A stretch of 64,000 bases of DNA, from NCBI GenBank assembly GCA_905250125.1, contig CAJNOL010000029.1, positions 62,001 to 126,000 of the forward strand, given 5' to 3'. A model generated the notes under the pieces. That model saw nothing but the letters and a program-made list of their open reading frames with translations. It ran no database searches and was not told the origin of the DNA. The stretch is from Rotaria sordida (taxonomy: Eukaryota; Rotifera; Eurotatoria; Philodinida; Philodinidae). Made by a program: the position numbers and the translations under genes. Shown here in pieces: positions 24,110-37,800 of this stretch; the first letter of the stretch is position 1, and every line of letters begins with the position of its first letter.

Positions 24110-25390
24110 ATCTTATCAAATAAGATGGTCATCCTATATTGGAAAAGTTATCTATATCATTTTGTAGAGCAACTCGTGTCGCATCGAATGGCATATCGAA
24201 AATTACTTTTTCATTAAGTTCTTATGTTCTGAGAAGCCATATATCGGTTAGGAGATATAATAGCATTTATGATGTTTTAAACTTTTTGGATATTGTTCTT
24301 GAGGACAAAGGTGACCAATCGTGGAACTTTCTTAGAAACCATATGTCATCAAGCCCTATCAGTATACTAATTGGTTGTCCTCTGAATTGATGTGTGTCAT
24401 GGCCAAATCAGCCAAACAATGCCTTATTTATTAATAATAAGTTCATTATGCTCTATCATTTGATATATATGACTCTTTCGAAAATGATAAAAAAATCTCT
24501 TGCTTTAAGATCTCTTGAGGACGTACGAGGATGGATTATTACAAATATTAGTTTTTATTTTATTTTGTTTCTTATGAATTTCGTTTCTGAGTAGCTGGAT
24601 GTGATTAGAGTATGGAGTTCTATTACATTCAATACATGTTCGTTCTCTTATGAAAATTACAAGTTTTGGATATTCTCGGATCCTTTCGAGACGTCTGAAG
24701 GCAAGAAATTTTTTTGTCATTTTCGAAAGATTCATAGATGTCAAATGATAGGACATGATGAACTTATTATTAGTAGATAGAAACTTTTTCATTCAAAAAG
24801 TATTTATTACAAAGTTTAAATACTTTTCTGTCGGAAAATTGGTCCTGTTTAGGCATTGATAGGTCACTTTGATTTTGACGTATATCAATTCAGATAACAA
24901 TTAATTGATATACTTATAGAGTTCGATGATACACAGTTTCTGAGAAAATTCCATGATTGATCGCTGTTGTCCTGAGAAGCAATATCGAAAAATTTAAAGC
25001 ATCATAAAAAAAACAAAAATTACAGAACCTAATAAAAATTCAAAGATTTTGGATACGAAGAAAGCTATTATGAGTATTATTAGATATACAGAATTGAAGA
25101 CAAGACAAAACTCTATTGAAGTAACTTTAAACAAAATTTAACATAGCTTGATTTTGTCACATCCTAAGTTCTAATATTTGATCAGATCATCTACGATTTC
25201 TATAATAACTCTTTAACTGGTATATGGTTCCTCAGAATATAAAAACTTGATGAAGAAAACAATTTTTTATATATGTACCATTAGCTCCAGCATGAATTGC
25301 TCTACAAAACAGTACAGGTAGCTTTTCAAATGAACGGTGATCATTTTGTCCAACAAGACCCTTTGAAGCTATAACAATTTAGCTTTCATT
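24110..25390. repeat. Long imperfect inverted duplication
   Basis: The left part (24110-24545) reappears as the reverse complement on the right (about 24665-25390). Paired landmarks are: TTTTGTAGAGCAACTC (24163) with GAATTGCTCTACAAAA (about 25295); the ATGATGTTTTAAAC to TTCTTAGAAACC block (24268-24340) with 24930-25010; CTGAATTGATGTGTGTCA (about 24381) with TGACGTATATCAATTCAG (about 24877); and AATAAGTTCATTATG (24435) with CATGATGAACTTATTATT (about 24755). In both arms one frame gives similar peptides (FLRN..SS.SISI and NNKFIM.YHL), but stops break both. Divergence suggests an old foldback element or an inverted pair of decayed gene fragments. Confidence 0.75.
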
Positions 25391-25399
25391 ATTACTGTT

Positions 25400-26265
25400 A
25401 AAGATCTGCAAGTTGGTTACGCGTGTCTGTGACGAAATTTGAAAAATTTTCATGACATTGATAGATAATATTTGAGCGAATAAATGAAAAATATATGTCT
25501 CATAGTGGCAGATTTAGAGAATGTGATTGTATCTCTTTCGAAAAATTTATCGATTTTTCTCACCAGAAAATGGTGAAAAATGAGCCAATACGATCTCTAA
25601 TAGACTTCAAAATACGTTTTGTGACCATGATCATCCTCTTGTCCCAAAATTCGAAATCCGCCACTGATATCTCACTTTTATTTTAACTGAAATAAAACAA
25701 TCGAAACTTTTTATTATGTTCATTTTTATATTTAATCATAGTTAAAATTAACACAAAAAACAATGATATAACGGGAACAAGATTATTTAGTATAAATCAT
25801 AACTTTACTATTAATCTGACGATCATTAGCTTTCTCTTTCGCTTTTATAATCATCACTTAAGGATTCATATTGATTTCCGTCATTAATTTTGTCTTTCTT
25901 ACAAATATAATCTTCATCTCATCGTCTTCATATTTATCATCAGCTTTTCTTTTTGACTGATATATAGAAATCTACAATTTAGCCACGATCATAGTCACGT
26001 AGGTTTCTTATTATTATCATCTATGACCGTACTTTATTTGACAGTTGACAATAAGAAAATTATTTGTTCCTCATCGTACGTTTGATTTCTTGAAAAAAAA
26101 ATAGTACGAAAGAGAAGATTCTAATGCATATATATTTTTTTGGCATCTTTTATTTGTACTATAATACATTGAAATTGGTAGCTGGAAATACTATGTAGTA
26201 TAACTAACACAGACAAAAGCCAAAAACAAAACATATATAGATTTGAATTCATAATCCTTTAATTT
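25400..26265. other. Intergenic region downstream of the GPCR gene
   Basis: About 870 bp, AT-rich. The small frame at 25495-25686 has no recognisable features. No RNA gene or repeat was seen. Confidence 0.4.
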
Positions 26266-27576
26266 TTAATGCAACAGTCCAATTCGACGTAATAAACGAC
26301 GAACAACACGTTTTAGTGCTGCACGATATATTGAAGCAGTTAGAATGTATAAATAAAATGATATCGAATAAGAGCAAAAAGAAACTAAAACAACCAGAGA
26401 ATAAATTAGATTTTGAATAGCTACATGACGATCAGTTTTCGGAAAGTTTGCTGTTAAACTGGCGTACAGACGTTGAATTGCAACTGGTAAATTCATAAGA
26501 AGAACAACTGAAACCTATATATTCATTCAAATATACATATATATTTATTGTAGAAATAATTGAAACATTTCAAAAATATTAACTCTTCTGATTACAGAGT
26601 AATCAAATATTTAATGTGAGAGCTTTAGTCAAAAAATAATCGAAAAATATTATTCAATGCAAAAAAAAAACGAAATTCGAAACTAACCTGAATCAATAAC
26701 ATACGACTGATATTACGATCATTTAATTGCAATCGTAAATTATGCTGTGTTGTATTACTGGAAAATTTTACATGCATTACTGGTTGAACAAATCGTGTTC
26801 GAATATTGCGAATTGTTAATGAACCAAAAATAGCCATGAGACCACTTGGTATAACCGTAGGAATCAAAATAAGCATCCAATCATTATATAATCGACATGG
26901 TAGACTTAAAGAATAACAAGCTACAGGAACATTAGGCACACTTGCCTCATAACAATAGAAAACTTCTAGGAATATTAGAACAGAAACAGTAATAATAATG
27001 ATTAAAAATCGTCTTGCTGTTTGAACCGTGCTTAAATTTCGAAATTTAACTAGAATACTACTGCGTAGATATCGATCACTGCTAGCACCAACAAGAGTCC
27101 ATGCAGCAACTGAAAAACATACTGTTAAAATAAAAATTCGAATTTTACAGAGAGATTGATTTTCATTTGGCCAATTGATGCTGTAGCTAAAAATCGATAA
27201 AAAATTACTAATGAATATCAAACTTAATTCTTAAACTTTGATTGTAAGTTTCTATAAACAAATCATCTAATGAAGATAATCATTATTCGTGACAATATCA
27301 CAGATTCTCTTTATTTGAATATTTTAGCAAATTATATGTTACATACCCTTGAAGTACTCGAGTTAATATTCATGACCAAATAAAAATGACACTTGCAAGA
27401 GAAGACCACCAGAGATAAGTTGAACATGGATTATCACTTAATGAGCGTTCGCTCAATATCCAAATATTAAGAAGATTGCCTACAGATCCGAATAGAAGTA
27501 CGAATAATGCAACATGTCGATCGATTTGCATTGTTGCAAACTTAAGAGATGAGATTAATACAATATCCGTAGACAT
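26266..27576 (-). pseudogene. Class A (rhodopsin-like) GPCR with one in-frame stop codon
   Basis: Seven-span receptor in three exons: 27576-27347, 27186-26688 and 26514-26266. TM1 is HVALFVLLFGSVGNLLNIWI (GN motif), followed by NPCSTYLWWSSLASVIFIW (TM2). Exon 2 starts at YSINWPNENQSLCKIR (extracellular loop 1 with the TM3 Cys) and then has SSDRYLRS in place of DRY. TM4, a loop Cys, TM5 and basic loop 3 follow. Exon 3 carries TM6 (VSVVLLMNLPVAI), TM7 (SFCSYSISFYLYILT) and a short basic tail. It resembles the large peptide-receptor-like GPCR families of bdelloids. A TGA at 27370-27372 interrupts exon 1, yet the frame continues through ILTRVLQG to a donor that joins exon 2 in phase. Everything else is intact, so this is a recent pseudogene, a nonsense allele or a base error. 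Confidence 0.75.
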
Positions 27577-30500
27577 TCTTTATTGTTGATTCAATGAATG
27601 TTGGATAATGACATATTTAGATCTAGAAAAAGTCGTTTAGCACGTTCCATTTAACTGTTTTTAGATGAAAAAATGATATTGACAGTTTTTCGTTTTTTTT
27701 AAATTATCTGCCTTTGACGGTGATAGAACAGGCAAATGTTCTCTATTATCACTCGTTTAAATTACTATTATTTCAATAGCCTAGAAAGAAAAAATTTATA
27801 AATGTATTTCAATGCAAAAAACAATATAGAATTAAACATATATGGATAATAGTGATAGAAGAAGTGATAAACTTGTTTCTCTTATATCTATTTTATTTTT
27901 CAGTGGACGTATTAAAAGAAAAGATGAGAGAAGAATTTTTTTTATAAAACATACAATTAATAGATTTTAATAAAATAGAAAAAAAAGTAAGTTATAAAAG
28001 CAATTTGACATTTGGATTACTCGCATGTGGAATTCATGTCATTTTCAAGCAGATTTATTCAGTAAAAGAATTAAAAATATAATAACAATTTGATACAAAT
28101 AATGGACATTGTACAAATTTCTAGATGTTATTTTATTGTAACCTGTGTCAATAGAGAAGCAGACATGAAAAATTATAATAGATAATTAATTTATTATGGC
28201 AAACAAATTTTAATTAAAAAAAAAAAGTGCACAAAACTGTCAAAAAAATCAGATTTTGAGATTTTTATCTGAAGCAAGATATTTTTGAAGTGTGTAATAA
28301 TCTCAATGTATTAAAGAACAAAAAAAAAAAAACTAAAAAAACATTTTTTATAATTATCGAATAATATACTCAAGTGTATGAGACAGTTTTTTTGACAAAG
28401 AAATAAAAATTAAATAAAGAAAAGAATATAATAAAAGCTATTCTATTGTTAACATGGTCATAATCTTTCTCTCTATCTTCCTTATAACAATTAAATTTAG
28501 GTTTAATCAATTGATTTAAAGTTATTGAACACATTCATGAATTCTTTCATCAATTAGTTAAATTTTTTCTTGTTTGACAAATTTCTATGTCTACTCCGAT
28601 TTTAAAGTTATTCAACATGCATGCAAATAATTCGCTACATCCATGAGATTTTGTCAACTTTATATCTTTGTTGATGTAATGACTGACTGTTACAGTAGAA
28701 CAAAAATAATTAATAGTTGAATAATCGTCCCTAACCTTAAAAGTACCTCTCTCCCTTGCGTGATCGAAAATTTTTGTTGGTTTATATGGCTATTGTATAG
28801 TCTGAAGTAGTATCTATCTATTAAGTACATTTTGCGATCCAAATATTTTCTGTAAACATTAAAAAAAAACAAATTTACGTAACGGAAATAGCGAAAACTG
28901 CATCACATTATTTCGAATTTTTTTTTCAAACGAATATTTTCATGAAAAAAAAAACTGTAGAAACACTCCCGTTTCTATGATATAGTACATCCGATCGAGC
29001 TGACACTTTTTTCACATATACTATACACTGTTCGTGATGGGTATTTTTTTTTTTCATTTCAAAAAATATCGTTCTGCTAATTTTTGGTAGCTCTCACAAG
29101 AAAAAACATGCGTTGTTAAAGATACCTTCGATATTTTGGCTTTTGTAAAAAGAAAAAAATTTCAGCTCGATGAAGCATATCGCATCTCGGAGAACCGGGG
29201 ACGAAATTTAGAATTATTTTGATCCCGGTATCACATAGAAGACATCATTCGACAGCTTTGACTCTACTCGTCAAGATCTACTTGCTCTAAAAATTTCAAA
29301 TTTTTCTGATGATCCGTTTTTCAAAAACTTGGAAGAAGGCGTATCCTGAAATTAGATTTCTGTTTTCTGAATATACTATTGTTCGCTTAGCATATGTTAC
29401 TCGACAGTATCGTTCACTTTTTCAAATGCACATTGACTTGTAGAAAATCAAGTGATAACGTTCATCAAATATACAGTTTGAACAGAGAGAATCAGTTTCT
29501 TAGTCTTTTCAAAAGAAATCGATAGACTGTCAATACATTGGCTGATGCAAATACGTATATCGGATAATTGTGTGATGACTGATTAATGCTTCTATACGTT
29601 GATATGATTCTTGAATGTAGAACATTAAAAATTTCGAATGAATACTGGTATTTAATTTGACGTCTTATTGCTGTCTTCTTGATATAAAAGTCATTGAGAG
29701 CATCACAAGAGAGAAAAGTATCGTACATTTTGAAAAATGTTTCATCTTTTCTACTTTGTTACCTTGAAATTTAATCGGTTTTCTGAACAACGACAGCTCA
29801 TTTGATGACACTTGCATTTGAGAAAGACTAAGTTAATAAGATCATCGTTAGTGATGATCTGATATAAAAAAAGTGTTTTTTATTTAGCATCTGATTTTAA
29901 AGAAATTCTTAGAATTATTCTACATAACATCGATGAATATGAACAGATAATACCTTCCGTTGTTCAATAGGTAATATGGTTTTTTAAAGATATTATTCAA
30001 AGATGTATGTAAGATTAGTACGATTATGATGTTCGTTTTTCATTACTTTTATTATTTTCTTCAATGTATTCTAGTGAGAAAACAAAATGAATAGTAGATA
30101 GCTTAACGTCAAAGATTATTTTGAGACAAATAGGAAAATAAACAATAATGTTAAGATTACAGTTATTTATATAGAAGAAAATGGAGTAGATAAGTGTTTT
30201 TATCAAAATGTCAATCAACATAGACATGATTGGCATTTTTATTAATATATTCCAGAAGATATTAATATGTAAAAGTTTGAAATCCTTAGAGAAAATGTTC
30301 AAAAGAAAAAGAGGCTCATTTCCATTGAATAATGTCCAATGTCAACGAAGCCATGTATTAACTGATAAATCTTAAGAAGGAATTTTGATGATATGTACAT
30401 CATTGTAAATAACTTTCTTTTCTCTCGCTTTCTTATAATTTGACACGCACACACTTTATGATATGTTTGTCTTCCAGAAAAATATACTATTTATTCATTT

Positions 30501-31815
30501 CATGAAATTCCAATCGATACTTTATAATAGAATTAATCTGAGTAAAACTTTTAAAAAAATTCATGAAAATGTCATTCCGTTATAGAGAAATTTTAATAAA
30601 AATTTAAAAAATTTGCTAAAATTTAACAGAATTCTATATAATTTTGCAGAATAAACACGTGATTCGATTTGCTTAGTATTGACATAGGGGAAAATAGTCG
30701 CGTGAATCATGCCTTGAACCATAGATCTGAACTTCCTCTACCTGAAACACATATCAAAATCAAAATTACATCGAAACGAAACACTGTTTTCATGCATTTT
30801 TTGAATATTTTACAAAAATGATAGGTTTTAAAATAGTTTTGTCTTATATAGTATCAGACAAAAAGAAACCGTCTGGAGTTATGCTCTTTCGATTAGTGAA
30901 AATCATAGATCGATAGCTGTTGCTGTTGTTGAGTTATTGAGCTGACACTCACCTCTCTGTAATTCTGGCGCGGATGCTGGCTTCAAAAACCAAGAATTAC
31001 TTTTATGATAAATATATATTATCAGTATTCTCACTAAATTTGTATTTCTCACCTAGGAAACTTACAGTAATTATGATTCTATATAACCATATCTTAGATA
31101 TGACGTTGTCTATAACTCAATTAAAATCTATTCTATTCTATATGTTTTACTTTGTTTTTCTTTTCTTATCATTTGTGTTAATCGAGTTCGAATTACTTGG
31201 TTCTGTTTCTTCTCATTGTTATTTTTCAATCTATTTATTAATTAGTACTTGTATTATTTTGATCTGTACTTGTATCTATACAATGGATTTATTTATCAAG
31301 ATTATTATTATGCTATGAATAAGTACAATGAAGAAAAATAACGATAATTGAAAAAAAAGAAGAAGTGCTTAAACTTCACTCTTATAAACTGTTTGTATTA
31401 CTTGTTTGATTTATTTATATATTGATTTCTGGTTTGTTTAGTTCTTCTTTTGTATGCATTACAAGAAACATATACTTTTTTCTTTACATTTTTTTTTCTC
31501 TTTATTCTTTTCAATTCAAAAGTCTTTTTTTAATTCTGTCCTTTGTTGTCAAAAGAAGTGAACTAAGTGACGACTGTTGTTAACAAGGTGACAACCACAG
31601 AAACGAGCGCCAAAGACAACATGCTATGCATAGAAGCAACAATGAAACATTAAAAAAAACGTAAAAAAGCAAGGTAATAGAAAAAAAATTGTTTTTCTTG
31701 ATCTCAACAACAATTTTATCGATAATAATGATGTTGTCAACATTTAACCGACAATAAAAATATTGTTTATCGCAACGACTAAACAAAGAAGAAAGAGAAT
31801 AAATAATAAAAAGTA
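27577..31815. other. Large intergenic region with no supported gene
   Basis: About 4.2 kb, highly AT-rich with long A and T runs. Frames at 28690-28872, 29492-29728, 30024-30302, 30974-31318 and 31580-31825 are short, low-complexity and unrelated to any family I recognise. A less AT-rich patch at 28960-29350 (GAGAACCGGGGACG, GATCCCGGTATC) may be a repeat remnant. Confidence 0.4.
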
Positions 31816-34800
31816 ATGGATACAACTACTAATTTAAATTCATCTGCTGACGATGGAATATATACACCTGATGATGATGATGGCCTGCTTCTTAAAATTG
31901 ATAGGTAATTGATATGTATAATATTGGATAACATTTATGTGTTTATATTGACTAAAATTTTGATACTTCATCAATATTCGTTACGTTCGGTTTTCTATCA
32001 ACTATGAAAGATAGAATTAATAATAGAATTGATAAGGATTAAGAATAATAAATGTTTATATTTTCTTTTTGATGAATATCTGTAAAAAATTCAATTATGA
32101 GATATAGAAATAGAAGAATAGATTATTGTTAAAAGTATTCATATTTATCTTTTAGTGATGATGAATTAAATGTTGAAAAAAAATTACGTGTCGAAGATTT
32201 ACGTCTTCTTCGTCAACGTTTTAATCGTTCATTAGTAGCGAGTGTTAATATTTCAACTAAAACAAATGGTAAAATATCTGGTAAGAAGAACTTCACCTTC
32301 TTCTTTTTTTTTTTTTATCCTCTGCTATATCATTAATTTTTCAGTTTCATTAACTAAAGAAGAATTTATTGAAGCATTTGAGTCTATATTAGATCTAACT
32401 CAATATGGACCATTGTTAGAGAAATTATTTGATAAAGTATATTTATAAAATAAAACTTTTTCATACAAAAAGAAAAATCAAAATTATATTTTTGATTTTC
32501 ATTAATCTAGTTGAATTCAAAAGAAACAGGATTAATTAATTGGAATGATTTTTGTACTTATATGCTTCAATTTTATCAAGAAGAAGATTTTGAAAATACT
32601 TCTCATATATCACCATTTAATAGTGAACCTAAAATTCGTCATATACTTCATAATAAAGTTTGTATAAAATTTAAAATAATTAATAAAATTCTGAATTCTT
32701 TTTTCTTTCTTTATTTTAGCAAGAATTAACAGCAAAAATTCTTCATTTAGAAAATCCAGTTAAATTTATTAATATAAGTAAAGAAGGTTATTTAGGATTA
32801 TGGACAACAAATTTAAATCTCGAAAAAATATATTCAGCTGCTGATGAACTTGATGATGGAATGAATAATAATGTTAGTAGTACTGGACAAAGTCGTCGTC
32901 GAGCTGGAATGTGGGTAACAGATGCAATTTATATGACTGATGCACATAAATTAGTACTTGCATCAACAAGTCGAGATCTACGTTTTTTTACTATTTCAAA
33001 TGAAACATTTCTTGAAGAATTTGCATTATTTGGTAAATTAGATAAGAATAGAAATTTAGAAATCTTATCATTTATTTTAGGTGTCAAAAATGTACCAACT
33101 TGTCTAGATTATTATCCAAGTCATACAGTAAATAAAATAAAGTTTATTTTTTATTATTTTGTTGAAAAAAAAACAAAATTCATTTTTCTAGAATGGAAAT
33201 ACTGAATCAATTTTGATGTTTGGTGATGATTGTGGTTTTATACATATATTATATTTTAAAAATCCAGTCAACGCTTTATTTGATCCACTACGACGTAAAA
33301 CTGATGCGTCGAAAGCTGATAAAGCAACTAGTAATACTGTTCAACGTGTTTTTTGGGATGTTAGTTTATAGAAATTTTTTTTTTTTTTGAAAAAAAAAAT
33401 TTTTATTTTTTATATAATAGGAATTGAAAGATCATGAAAAATATGTAAGATATTATAATATGGGTGCTATTCATCGAGAATATGTTCGCAAAGTACTTTA
33501 TATACCACACAATAATTCAATTATTGCATCAAGTGGGGACCATCGCAATTCTTTAATTATTACAAATGTCAATAAGTTAAAGAAACCCTATGTCTTTCGA
33601 TTGTATAAAGTAAATAAATATAAAAATCCAGACTGATTTTCATTTTTGTTTTATGATGAATAAAAAAAAAAAGTTACTAAAATGAAGTATCCTTGTTTCT
33701 GTTTATAGGGTTGCGAATGTTTCGATTATAGTAAAGAATTGAATATGCTAATAACTGGTGGTGCTGATTATCTTGCACGTATTTGGAATCCTTATGTAAC
33801 ACAAAAAAATATGAGCATTTTGGAAGGACATCATGCAGCAGTAGTTGATGTTAAAATTAATGAACGTCTAATACAATGTTATACATTTAGTAAAGATGCA
33901 GTATGATATTTTTCTTTGATAAGATATTTTTCTTTTTATCTATTATTATAAATCATTTTATAGGTTATAAAAGCTTGGGATTTAAAAGAATATACTTGTC
34001 TTCAAACAATTTCAATACGATTTCCAAGTACATTAGGTGGTAAAACACCAAGTTTTGGTCCATTTCCAACTGATTTATATTTAAATACATCAACAAATAA
34101 TGTTGAAACAAGTTTACCTGGTGGTTTAGTTATAACATGTAATGATTATATATGTTTTATGAAATTAGGACAAGATGCTGCTAGAGAAGGAAGTTTTACT
34201 GAAACACATTCTGCACCAATCAGTTGTGCTGTATATAATCCTAAACTTAAACAAGTAAATATTTTGTTTCCTTTTTTTCTTTGTTTTGCATTTTGAAATT
34301 TTGTTTTTTTTTGTTAAAGTTAATAACATGTGCAGATAATTCAAGTATGGGTGCATGGGATATTGAAACAGGTCGTAAAGCTTATTTTATTCTTGATGCA
34401 CATGATGGAGAAGAAATTACATGTGTTTCTATTGATCGACTATGTCGTAAAATTGCAACAGGAGCTCGAAATGGAGTTATTAAAGTATGATTTCATAATT
34501 GAATTTTTTTTTTCTTTTAAGTTTTTTTCTTTTTCTAAGATTTGGAATAGTGCAAATGGTTTAAATCTTCATATATTACCAAGTGTTGAAGATGCAGAAA
34601 TTACTGGAATACTTTTTACAGATAAAGGTGTTATTACAGTTGGATGGTCAAGAAAAATTGTTAAATATCCTGATATTGTATCTGAAGTAAACAATATTTT
34701 GGTTTTTTTTTTATTTGATTTATTTTTATAGGTATGAATAATATTTTAGGATAGAACTGATGATCAGAAAAATACAGTTGAGGTATTTATAAAATGAAAG

Positions 34801-37800
34801 TAAAAAAAACAAATAAAAGAAATATAATAATATTCGAGTACGAAATGAGTTAACAAATTAATCTTTCTTTGAAAACTAACAAAAAACAAAACAAACTATT
34901 TTTGATTTAATAAATCAATTAAATTAAATTTTGTTTTTACTTTTATCTAGCTTGTTTTACCTAAAGCTGATTTAACATGGCGTGGTTCACAAGTACATCG
35001 TGATGATATATTATGTGTGGAAAATTTATTACCAATTAGTAATATAATGTGTACAGCTTCATATGATGGTGAAATTAATGTATGGAGTATTGATACAGAA
35101 AAATTAATTATATGTTTACGTAAAGCACCAAAACCAAGCGTGTAAGAAAATTTTTATTTTATTATAATTTGAATATTTGTAAGATGATGGAAAAAAAACA
35201 AGGTTTAACAATAATGTAGTTTTGGTTTTTTTTTGTTTCTATAATATTAAATAATTAGCTCAAATCTAGATATCGATTTTAATATCCAATGAAGTTTTCT
35301 ATCTAATACATTCGAGATCAATATTTCATAGATGAACTATAATGGTATGAATTCTCAAAAAATCGGACATGGTAGTTTTTGGACACCAGGAGCAATTGTT
35401 TTTAATAATGCCATTTTAAAGAGCTTAAAATTCTGAACAAGATGAAAGGTCGCTGCATTTTCTATGACCTTCTCTTAAAAAAGTTGGAAGTGTCACAAAA
35501 ACTGAAACAATGCACATTTTTTGTGATGCTTTTAACTTTTTAAGAGAAGGTCGTAGAAAATGTGGCGACCTTTCGTTTTGTTCAAAATTTTGTACTTTTT
35601 AAAAATGGCATTATTTAAAAGAATAGTCTTTCGGAACTCGAAAACTACAATGTTCGACTTTTCTTGAAATCTTGCTGTCATAGTTCAACGATGAAATCTT
35701 GGTATAGAATGAATTCGATAGAAAACTCTATTAACTACTAAAATCATTATTTGGATTTGAGCTAATTAGTTAATATTATAGAAAAAAGAAAATCAAAACT
35801 ACTTTCTTATTAAATTTCTTAGTCATCGTTCAACATTGAATCCTCATCGATCATCAGCACGTCGTACGAAACGATATACTCCAATACCAGTTGATAAACT
35901 TCTTTTTCTTCGACATCGAGCTAAAGAAAATATGAAATATGGTAAGAATTTCTTACGACTAAAGTCCTCCGACTGATAAATCACTTTTGAATCGAGACTA
36001 TATGGATTATGTAGACCCAAATGAGCTATGAATATCCTGAAAAGAGTTTGTGCACTTTGCTTATTACTGCGGAGATGCTGTACTTTTATGGTAGTAAACA
36101 CGATCTAAAAGAAGTCTTGAAGTATAGAGCTAGAAATTCGAATCCCTCCCTCACAAACACCTTAGAAATGCTTCTCGATCCGTACAGGCATGACTGTGAG
36201 ATCAAAGTTCACTGAAAGATTAGTATGATAGTTGTTCTTTACTTTTCTTTCACATTCATTGCAATATATTGCGCTTAATATCTTTTATCATCGATGTGTA
36301 TTAATAGTAGGTAAGAATTCATAAACCGAAACATATATTGATCAAACCCCTCTTCTAGAATATCAGCAGCTCTATCGTGTTTTACATTTTAGTCCGCATG
36401 GATTGCGCTAACAGGTTTTTTAAATGAACGTCGTGGTCCTTCTTAGAAACACCAAAAAAAATTGAGTTTCAAATTTCGACTTGGAACTTCGCAGAGAGAC
36501 ATGTCTCGTAACTGTATATTAGGGTAGGAACGGCGACAAGATCTGAAACATTCACAAAAAACTATTCTCATCAAACTCTATTTCTCTGCAAAGTTTCAAG
36601 TTGAAATTCGAAAATTAGTTTTTCGGTAATCCTCAGGACAATTCTGGCATTGATTTTAAAAACTACCGTAAAAGTGAGGTATCTTCGTAGTAATAAACTA
36701 AGAACACGAACTCTATTCAGGCTATTCATAGGTCATTTGGTTCTATATAATGCACATAGTCTCAAGTCAAAAACAATTTGTGAATTGGAGGACTACCCTC
36801 ATTGAAAATAAAAAAATTTTTCATACTTATTAAAAAAATCATTTAAACATTAATAGGTGTCTTATTATCAAGTGAAGCTGGAAAAATATATTGTTGGTCA
36901 CTTTATGGTGAACGTAAAGATATGGGAATGTTTCATGGTTCATCAAATCCAGGTGAATCTATTTTAGCAATGTGTACTGATGCAACAAATAAGTATTTAA
37001 TATGTGGTGATACACACGGTGAAATTCGTATATGGAATATTGAAAATTATTGTTGTTCAACAACATTACCAATTCAATTCGATTCAACATCACCATCACT
37101 TGTATATTCATGGCAAGCACATTTATCACCAATTATTTTTTGTGAATGGACAGATCATAAAGGATATGAAGATTTTATTTTAACTGGTTCAACTGATCAT
37201 ACGACACGTTTATGGACAATGAATGGCGAACAAATTGGAATATTTGGACAAAGACTTCAATGGGATATTGATTTATTTCTTACATCAAGAACACAAATTG
37301 ATCAAGAACAATTAAGAGAAAAATCTGCAAAAAAATTTGATGATAACGAAAATGGTTTGTATTGTAAAATAGACATAACAAATATTCTTTTTTTCTTTTG
37401 TGTTTTCCATAGAGGAAACATCAATAATATATGAAAAAATAAATCCTTTATTAACAGATGAAGTTATACCCAATAATAATGAAGAACAAGAAAATCAAGA
37501 ATCATCATCTTTTTTTGCTAATCTCAATGATGTATGTTTATAAATAATCATATTTAATAAATTATAAATAGATTTATTTCTATAGCATAGTCTAATATTT
37601 AAATCATCTTCAACTGCATTCGAAAGTTCATCATTATTATGGGTAAATATATATTTGTTTTCAATTACAAATTTAAATCTAAATTCAAATTATTTCAGCG
37701 TGAAACTACTGGACTTGGTATATCAATTGAAAAAGGTTTAACTCAACAAAAATTAACACGACGAGAACGACGTCATCGTTTTAGTAATATTGATGGACGT

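Noticed and set aside
30974-31318. 114-aa hydrophobic frame resembling a membrane protein
   Set aside because: Hydrophobicity follows from T-rich DNA. There are no conserved motifs, exon partners or start context.
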